Below are positions 57,582-64,000 of a stretch of 64,000 nucleotides of DNA, piece after piece. The number at the start of each line of letters is the position of its first letter. Positions within the stretch are counted from its first letter, which is position 1. The notes under the pieces were generated by a model, which ran no database searches, had not been told where the DNA came from, and saw nothing but the letters and a program-made list of their open reading frames with translations. Both the position numbers and the translations under genes were made by a program. The stretch spans positions 5,191,001-5,255,000 of the forward strand of contig CP126195.1 in NCBI GenBank assembly GCA_030272155.1, read 5' to 3'. This DNA is from Tetradesmus obliquus (lineage: Eukaryota > Chlorophyta > Chlorophyceae > Sphaeropleales > Scenedesmaceae).

Positions 57582-60500
57582 ATGGCCGGCTTCAGGTGTT
57601 TTTTGTTGCTGTTTTGGTGTATCAGCAACATCATCGGTGAAACAGCCGCAGCCGAAGAGGGTCAAGGCGCTACTGCTTTCGTCTCTCAGCCCCTCAGGGA
57701 CAACACCACAACGACCTTGGCAGCAGCGCTGAAGGACCAGCGTGTGACCAGAATCGTTCTGTTGACCAACTACACTGCGGAGAAGGACACATGGCCCAAC
57801 CAGCAGCAGCTGCCAGGCACCTACCTGGCCATCAACAGGTGAGCATGTCAGTGCAGCTGCTCAACTGGCTTGCTACCTAGCCTGCAGCTGATCGTATTTG
57901 CTGGTCACGCAGTTAACATGTAAACAGCAATACAATAGTGGTGATGACGGTTTAATGCTGTCTGGTCTACTTGCTGCTGGCTGGCACCCTGGCTTGCAAC
58001 TGTGGCATTTGCTGTGATGCCACTCTCACAGCTGAGCTGGCACATTACCGCCAGCCGCACCATCAGCTGGCTTAGCTTCTTTAAATACACTGCAACGTCA
58101 CGCCCGTTTCGTGCCTGCGTCAGCATCAGCAGTGGCAGCTGCAGCAAGGAAACTCATAGGAGCTGCTCTGGCGGCACTGCTGTGAGTGCCCGTGCTGCAC
58201 ACACGCACAGCAGCAGCGGCAGCTGCAGCCTGAGCATCAAAAGAAGCTTCCACTGCTTGGCACTGCTTGGCATGCATGCAAAGGCATGCACCCTTTCATT
58301 ACACGATTACATGCTTGCAGGAACCTGGCCACGAGCGTATGCATGGCCACCTGTGCTATGTTTCACCCAATCTCCAAGCATGTGCCCTTGCTTGGCTTGC
58401 ACCCTCACATGCTTGCAGGAACCTGACCATCACCGGCGCACAGGGCACTGTCACATTGCTAGAGCTCTGTTCTCAGCCCTGTGCCCTGCTTGGTTGCTTG
58501 CAGGAACATGACCATCACCGGCGCGCAGGGCACCCAAACGGTACTGGACATGGCCTTCAAGCTGAGCGCGGCGCTGCTGTGCGGCAGCTGCAGGCTGACC
58601 GTGCACAACCTGACAGTCACCAATGAGCGCAGGGGCAACGGCAGCCCATGGTGAGCAGCTGCGCACAGCAGTAGCAGCAGCAGCAGCGGCAGCAGCTGCA
58701 GTGGCAGCAGCTGCGGCGGCAGCAGCAGCAGCAGTGGCAGCAGCAGCAGATGGATGTTCCAGCAAGGGGTGTGTCTGGCCTGCATGCCGTGTGCCGCCCT
58801 CGCGTCAGTGCTGAGCTCTTTCACATGGTACGGGCAGCAGCAGCAGCAGCTGCTGCCATTGCAGCCTGGCTGCAGCACAAGTGCTACAATCAATCGATGC
58901 CGCTAGCAACGCAAGTAGTATAGGTGCACAGAAGCCAAGTGCTCAGTCTTGCTGCGCTGTCGGTCACAATCGCAGCTGTGGGTGAATGCGGTAGCTGGCC
59001 TGCCGTGGGAAGTGCAGCAGCAGTCGGGCTACGGTGGAGTTTACCGCGGCTGCTGGCACAGCTGGCAGCCAGCAGCTGCCAATAAGTAATAGATATCAGA
59101 TAAAAATTGACAATCGAGGCGCAATATCCGGCCTGCTGCTGCTGCATCCTGGTGTTTTATGCTTTTCAGGGACTTCTTTGTGGGTCCTGCAGGCAGCAGC
59201 AAGGCAGCCGTCATCATGAAGGACATCATCAGGTAAGCAGGCAGGCCCTGTGCTGTACAGCAACATGCACTGCTGTGCATGCCTTGGTACGCTTTCGTGC
59301 TATTTTGGGGGCATGCAGTCATGTGTCCAATTGCTTGCGTGTGCATTGCATAGCGTGTCAAATGCCATCATCATGCAGGACAACGTCAGGTGGGCAGCAG
59401 AGGCCCCCTGCATTGCAACCCGATGCTCTGCCGTGCCTGTACTGTAGCCCCACACTGCATTGCAGAGCATACCACACTGCACTTCTGGCAGTGGATACTA
59501 ATACAGATTCTCATTGCAAAGCAGTACGTATCGAGGCCGGTGTATCTGCATTCATAAGTGTGTCGTGTGTGCTGCATGCTGCGTGCTGCGCCTGCTGCAG
59601 GCTGCGCTACGGGTGCACTTCTGCCAATGCCAGCATTGTTGTGGCGGCTGCCCTGAAGCGGCCTGACTGGCTGCCCGGCAGCAGCAGCGGCTTGCAGGAG
59701 TTCAGGGTGGAAGACGTGGACTTCCAGGTGTGAACCTGAGTGTGAACTTTCTGCGGCTGCCAGGCAGTGACACATTACCGCGGCAAATGCTTGTGGTTGT
59801 CTTTCAGTTTGTCGGCTGTGCGGTGAAGTTCAGGTTGCATGTGGCGATTGCAATGTATGATTATGATTGCATGTGGCGGAGCTGTATCTTTTTAACTCCA
59901 TGATGCGGCTGCACTTTGCATGCTTTATTTCTCAAACATGTACTGCTGTGTCTTGTGTGTGCTGCCATGGATACACCGCAGGGCCACATGTATCCACAGT
60001 CCTTGGTTTCCCTGGACTATGCCGCGGGTGAGAGCAGCACCACCAGCACAACAAATTGGTGACGCAGCAACGGCATTTGGCAGCAGAAGCTGCAGGCATG
60101 TCACTGAGAAGCAGAAGCACAGGCATGGGTTGTCCACACTGCAGCAGCAGCATTTGCAGAGCTTTGATGCTGCATTGACAAACGCACACGGCCTTCAAGC
60201 TGATTGCTGCTGCTGTTTGTGCTGCCGCAGACATCCCACGCACCGTGCAGGAGGGGCGCGGGGCGTTCGGTGGCTATGCAGTGGTGAGCCGCACAGCTGA
60301 CTGCTGATATGCTACACGCCAGTTTGGCCAGTGTGGCAAGTTTAAACAGCGGATAACACATCATCGCTGCTTGCGTGATTGAATCAGGGCCGACACGGGC
60401 AATCTGCTTTGACCCAGATCTAATCAGCCACGCGCCATGGCTGACAGGCATGCTCTGATCAAGCTGCTCAGCGTTGCTCGTCACGTATGCGTGATGCCGG

Positions 60501-60632
60501 CAGCTGCTCGCACCATCGCCTAATGCATTGTTCAGCCACGTCATGCGCAGCCATGAAGGCAGCTCTCATGGGGTTATCTGCAGATGCATGACAAGCTCAT
60601 GTTGTCTGCTGGCATCAGGCCATCAATGCTGC

Positions 60633-60684
<52 letters not shown>

Positions 60685-61683
60685 GTGTCCCTGCAGTGGT
60701 GCCTCAACGTGACGCAGCTGTGCATGCGCACAGTGGCCACGGCCTGCCTGGAGACAAAGAGTGTGGATGTGAGTGCGGGCGCTTCCTGCAGAATCAGGTG
60801 TCAGCTGCCTGCTCTGATTGTATACGGCAGGCTCACACAGAATCTGAAAATGATTAGTTTGCGTACCATCTGCCTGCTGCAATAGTACACGTGGCGCTGT
60901 GGTGTGAACGTGCTTTGTTCCTTGCCTTGCCCGACACTGCGTCATCCGGACGACAAAATAACAAAGCAATTTGACACCACCTTGGTTTTTTTTTTTGCAG
61001 GCATGTGTCAATGATCTCATTGATCAGGCACTCGCAGGCGGCCAGTCAGCACAGCAGCAGCAGCAGCTGCCGCTGGGCCTACTGGCAGCAGCCATTGCAG
61101 TCCCGCTGCTAATAGCCCTGCTGCTGGCGCTAGCAGCCGCACTATTCATCAGCCGCCGCCGCAAGCAGCAGCAGCAGCAGCTGGATGCTCTGAAGCAGCA
61201 GCAGCAGCAGCGGCTGCTCCAGCAGCAGGACAGTGCGAAGCAGCAGCTGGTGACGCCGGGGGGCAAGTCAGGGGCGTCAGTGGGCGGGCAGTACGGCACT
61301 GATGCAGATCCAGAGGCTGGGCTGCCGCCTGGCCCTTAGTGAGTGGCATTGCTTTGCATTGTAATAAGCGTATGACAACAATGCACATCACTAGCCCTTA
61401 GTGAGTAGCGGTGCCCTGCAATGCAGTAACCGTATAGCATCAATGCACATCACTAGCATTTAGTGAGTGCCATTGCTTTGCATTGTAGTAAGCGTATGGC
61501 ATCAATGCACATCACTGGCCCTTTGTGAGTGGCGGTGACTCGCAATGCAGTAACCGTATAGCATCAATGCACATTAGTCCAATGCATCGAATGGCATCAA
61601 CCCAAGCTCACATCATATCATCACACACAACGCAGCCTGTGCCCCAAGCTCTGCTTGCCTGCTGCTGCTTCTGCATTCATGCC

Positions 61684-61716
<33 letters not shown>

Positions 61717-62163
61717 CAGGCGTCTGCTGGTGCCCGCCAAGCGACAGGCGCATACTGCTAGCATGCAGACACAGCTGCCTGCTCATTTTCACACTCATTC
61801 ATGCCCAAGCTCATTACCTTGCTTTCCTTGTCCTGCTGCTACGCTGATCATGACGCCTGATTTTTTGGGTGCTGCTGGCAGTGCTGCTGCTTCGCTGCAT
61901 ACTTGCTGATGCCCAAACTCACTGCCTGTCTTTCTCTGTCACGCTGCGGCGCTGATCACGGCACCTGTTTCTTATCATCTTATCACTGCTGCTGCTGGCA
62001 GTGCTGCTGAGGGCTGCGCCAGCGTGCTGTGCCAGGGCCTGCTGGCTGGCGGCACGGGCTGGCACAGCTGTATGCTTTGCTGCATACTTGCTGATCCCTT
62101 GATTTACTGCCTTGCTTGCCTTGTCCTGCTGCGGCGCTTATCATGGCACCTGTTTGTCTGATC

Positions 62164-62195
<32 letters not shown>

Positions 62196-64000
62196 CAGTG
62201 GTGCTGAGGGCAGCGCCAGCGTGCTGTGCCAGGGCCCGCTGGCTGGCGACACGGGCTGGCAGCAGGCCTGCCTCACCTCGCCCATTGTGGGCTCGCTGGA
62301 TAACCAGGAGGTGCAGTTTGGTGAGTTCCCAAGGGACTCTTTTGAAGTATGTTCGGTTTGTTGAATCTTTCGGCACGTTAATGCCTCACCTCCCCCCTGG
62401 TGGGCTCGCTGGACAACCAGGAGGTGCAGTTTGGTGAGTTGCCAAGGGGCGCTTGTGAAGTTTGTCTGATATGTTTGGGCACGCTATGCCTCACCTCGCC
62501 CATTGCGGGCTCGCTGGACAACCAGCAGGTGCAGTTTGGTGAGTGTAGTGTGTTCACGGTTGCTTGCTTAGTGCGTCAGTGCTATGATGTCCAATGTCAA
62601 GGTGGTGCGCCAGAGCTGTAACACTTCAGGTTGCCCAGGGTTTGCCGGTGCCCGAGTTCGACCACACATGCTGCTGCTGCTGCTGCTGCTGCTGCATGCT
62701 GTCATGTGGTAGCTGATGCCGGCACTGTCTGCCGTGATGTGCTGGTTCTGCTCCGCCACCACATGCCTTCTCTCTCCTGGCATAGCTTGCCTGCTGTTGC
62801 TGCCGACAGTGCTGCTGCTGCTGCTGCTGCTGCTGCTGCAGGCAAGCTGCTGGGCCAGGGCTCCTTCGGCAGAGTCTACAGGTGCGCTGGCTGGCGTCTG
62901 CGCTGCAGACAGCCCCAGACATGTGCAAAGAAATGCTGCCATTGCTGGCCTTGCAGCGTTATCATGTGCCTGGGCTACGTGACTGTGCATGTTGGGTAGT
63001 TATCCATGTGATGTGCTGTTGCGGCAGGCATTGCGGTTACTGGCATCCTCACGCTGCTGCTGCTGCTGCTGCTACTGCTGCCCTGCAGGGCTTACTGGTG
63101 AGCATGGCACACTCCACAGCCGCCAGCAGCGTCTCAAAACACTTCAATGGCAAGCGGTTCAGCATGCATGCAGCAGACGCACAGCAGCTGGAAGTGTGTG
63201 GGACGTAGCAACACCAACAACGCCTCATGCACTGCTGCTCAATCCATCATTGCAAATGCTGTACTGCTGTCATATCTGACTGTTGCGCTTTGCAGCCTGT
63301 CACTGTTCTATACACCATTGTCGATGCTTCCACAGTATTGCCTGCTATGACAAGCTGCTGCTGTGTGGCTTTTTAGCAGTTTTTGTTCACACTGCCACCG
63401 CCACATCGTGTACTGTGGCTGTTGCATCTCAAACATGGCTCTAACATTGTAACAACTTCTAAACTGCTGCCAAGCAGGGCTGGCCGTGAGGTGGCTGTCA
63501 AGGTGATCGACCATGACAGCGAGGCGCATGCTGCTGTAGCAAACGAGGTGGAGCTCATGCTGTCCTTCAACCACCCTAACGTAGTGAGTGCAAGCATTGT
63601 GCAACATCCTTGCATACCTTTGCACTTAGTATCCTTATATAGCAAGACAAGGTGGAGCTCATACTGTGCTTCAACCACCCCAACGTAGTGAATGCGCGAC
63701 ATTGGCACAAATCCTTGCTTGCATATCCTTGCAAATAGTATCATGAGGTGGAGCTGGTGGAAGCAAGCTGCGCAGCACTGCTGCCTTGACTGAAGTTGGT
63801 GCCAGTGTGTGGCCGCCTGCTTTCGAAGTAAGTAGGTAGTTGACCGGCCAGCTTCCTGCTGCTTTACGAATGCCTCGCAGGTGCGCGCCCTGCACTGCGT
63901 CACATGGACACACGTGCAAAAGGACGACGCAGCAGCAGCCGCAGCATCTGCAGCAGCCACAGCAGCAGCAGCAGCTGCCGCTAGCCAGTGCTCAGCAGGG
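57582..64000 (+). CDS. Receptor-like transmembrane protein kinase with probable beta-helix ectodomain (3' end outside the window)
   Basis: Exons: 57582-57838, 58504-58650, 59170-59232, 59601-59727, possibly 59808-59822, 59982-60027, 60231-60283, 60697-60768, 61001-61338, 62199-62320, 62842-62881, 63478-63583, 63881 to the window end. Except for the ambiguous 59728-59981 interval (skipping or including the 15-nt exon gives the same phase), phases close. A signal peptide is clear (MAGFRCFLLLFWCISNIIG). The ectodomain has repeated NLT/NMTITG and LTVHNLTVTN motifs and the order W...INR..TI.G, as in pectin-lyase-like beta-helix ectodomains of algal receptors. A transmembrane helix (LLAAAIAVPLLIALLLALAA, near residue 290) is followed by RRRK. 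The cytosolic part begins a kinase N-lobe: GQGSFGRV, VAVKVID (Lys), NEVELM (Glu), HPNVVRALHC. The catalytic loop lies beyond the window. Ligand unknown. Exon edges are again copied in introns. Confidence 0.85.
58315..58560. repeat. Copies of the acceptor edge of receptor exon 58504-58650
   Basis: 58417-58462 copies CTTGCAGGAAC and the coding for TITGAQGT. A shorter copy of the acceptor is at 58314-58330. Confidence 0.85.
59205..59395. repeat. Duplicated donor edge of receptor exon 59170-59232
   Basis: 59363-59391 resembles 59205-59232 (IIM.D..R with GT donor), about 159 bp downstream. Confidence 0.75.
60627..60683 (+). repeat. (CTG/TTG)n run before receptor exon 60697-60768
   Basis: About 18 triplets, CTG with two TTG interruptions, ending 13 nt from the exon. 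Confidence 0.9.
61331..61565 (+). repeat. Four tandem units of about 60 bp starting at a splice donor
   Basis: Each unit begins with (C)CCTTAGTGAGT-like sequence and ends near ATCAATGCACATCACT. The first contains the donor of the membrane-segment exon (CCCTTA/GTGAGT at 61338). Units alternate between two slightly different versions, suggesting a dimer was duplicated. Confidence 0.9.
61870..62545. repeat. Ghosts on both sides of receptor exon 62199-62320
   Basis: Upstream copies with acceptor at 61990-62060 (and a shorter one near 61868) coding GS/AEG.ASVLCQG. Downstream copies with donor at 62380-62436 and 62485-62539 coding CLTSP..GSLDNQEVQF/GTGAGT. Confidence 0.92.
63535..63692. repeat. 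Duplicated donor edge of receptor exon 63478-63583
   Basis: 63647-63690 repeats the coding for VELMLSFNHPNV with GTAGTGA, about 107 bp after the real end. Confidence 0.88.

Noticed and set aside
61331-61565. Satellite or CRISPR array
   Set aside because: Only four head-to-tail units without unique spacers, starting at a splice donor. It fits local duplication.
1-64000. Transposons or retroelements
   Set aside because: No reverse transcriptase, integrase or transposase frames, no long terminal repeats. All repeats found are local copies of neighbouring exon edges or triplet runs.
1-64000. tRNA, rRNA or snRNA genes
   Set aside because: No cloverleaf with conserved boxes or rRNA core sequence was noticed by eye. 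A covariance-model search was not possible, so small RNAs may be missed.

Overview
The window looks like nuclear DNA of a green alga, probably a chlorophycean (Scenedesmus/Chlamydomonas-like). The reasons are GC-rich, heavily interrupted genes with many short GT-AG introns, abundant CAG/CTG trinucleotide runs giving Gln-, Ala- and Ser-rich protein insertions, TGTAA poly(A) signals, and a gene set of axonemal, centriolar and receptor- or TKL-type kinase genes. The genus is an inference. I saw no prokaryotic operon, CRISPR array, rRNA or tRNA gene, or intact transposon.

Layout. 1-1454 (+): 3' end of an unrecognised conserved protein. 2115-14350 (-): a 24-exon CFAP43-type ciliary protein (WD40 plus coiled coil, about 1991 aa). 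14846-17504 or further (-): CCDC112, a centriolar satellite protein. 18120-22233 (-): a DEDDh (DnaQ-like) exonuclease with an ExoX-like C-terminal region and a hydrophobic N-terminus. 24018-29819 (-): a zinc alcohol dehydrogenase of the cinnamyl-alcohol dehydrogenase family. 29825-30894 (-): doubtful exons of unknown function. 32112-34696 (-): an RraA-family protein. 34769-50876 (+): a giant TKL protein kinase (about 2388 aa, 18 exons). 53431-56754 (+): the SURP/G-patch splicing factor SUGP1. 57582-64000 (+): the 5' part of a membrane receptor kinase with a probable beta-helix ectodomain, cut by the window end. For the complete models the splice phases close at every junction used and the summed exon length is a multiple of three. 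The receptor kinase has one ambiguous junction (59728-59981), and the first exon of CCDC112 is not placed.

The most striking property is structural. Nearly every gene carries tandem copies of exon edges inside its own introns. Copies upstream of an exon carry the 3' splice site plus the first part of the exon. Copies downstream carry the last part of the exon plus the 5' splice site. Only one member of each array has both ends. Arrays have 2-7 units, mostly 100-250 bp, in various stages of decay, and many ghosts keep an open frame and an intact GT or AG. Two further regularities go with this: (CTG)n tracts on the sense strand placed just before 3' splice sites, and TTTAGGG-like intron heads facing AAACCCT-like intron tails in the TKL kinase gene.

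The genes do not form one pathway. CFAP43 and CCDC112 suggest that the organism can build cilia at some stage. SUGP1 belongs to splice-site recognition. The two kinases are signalling proteins.
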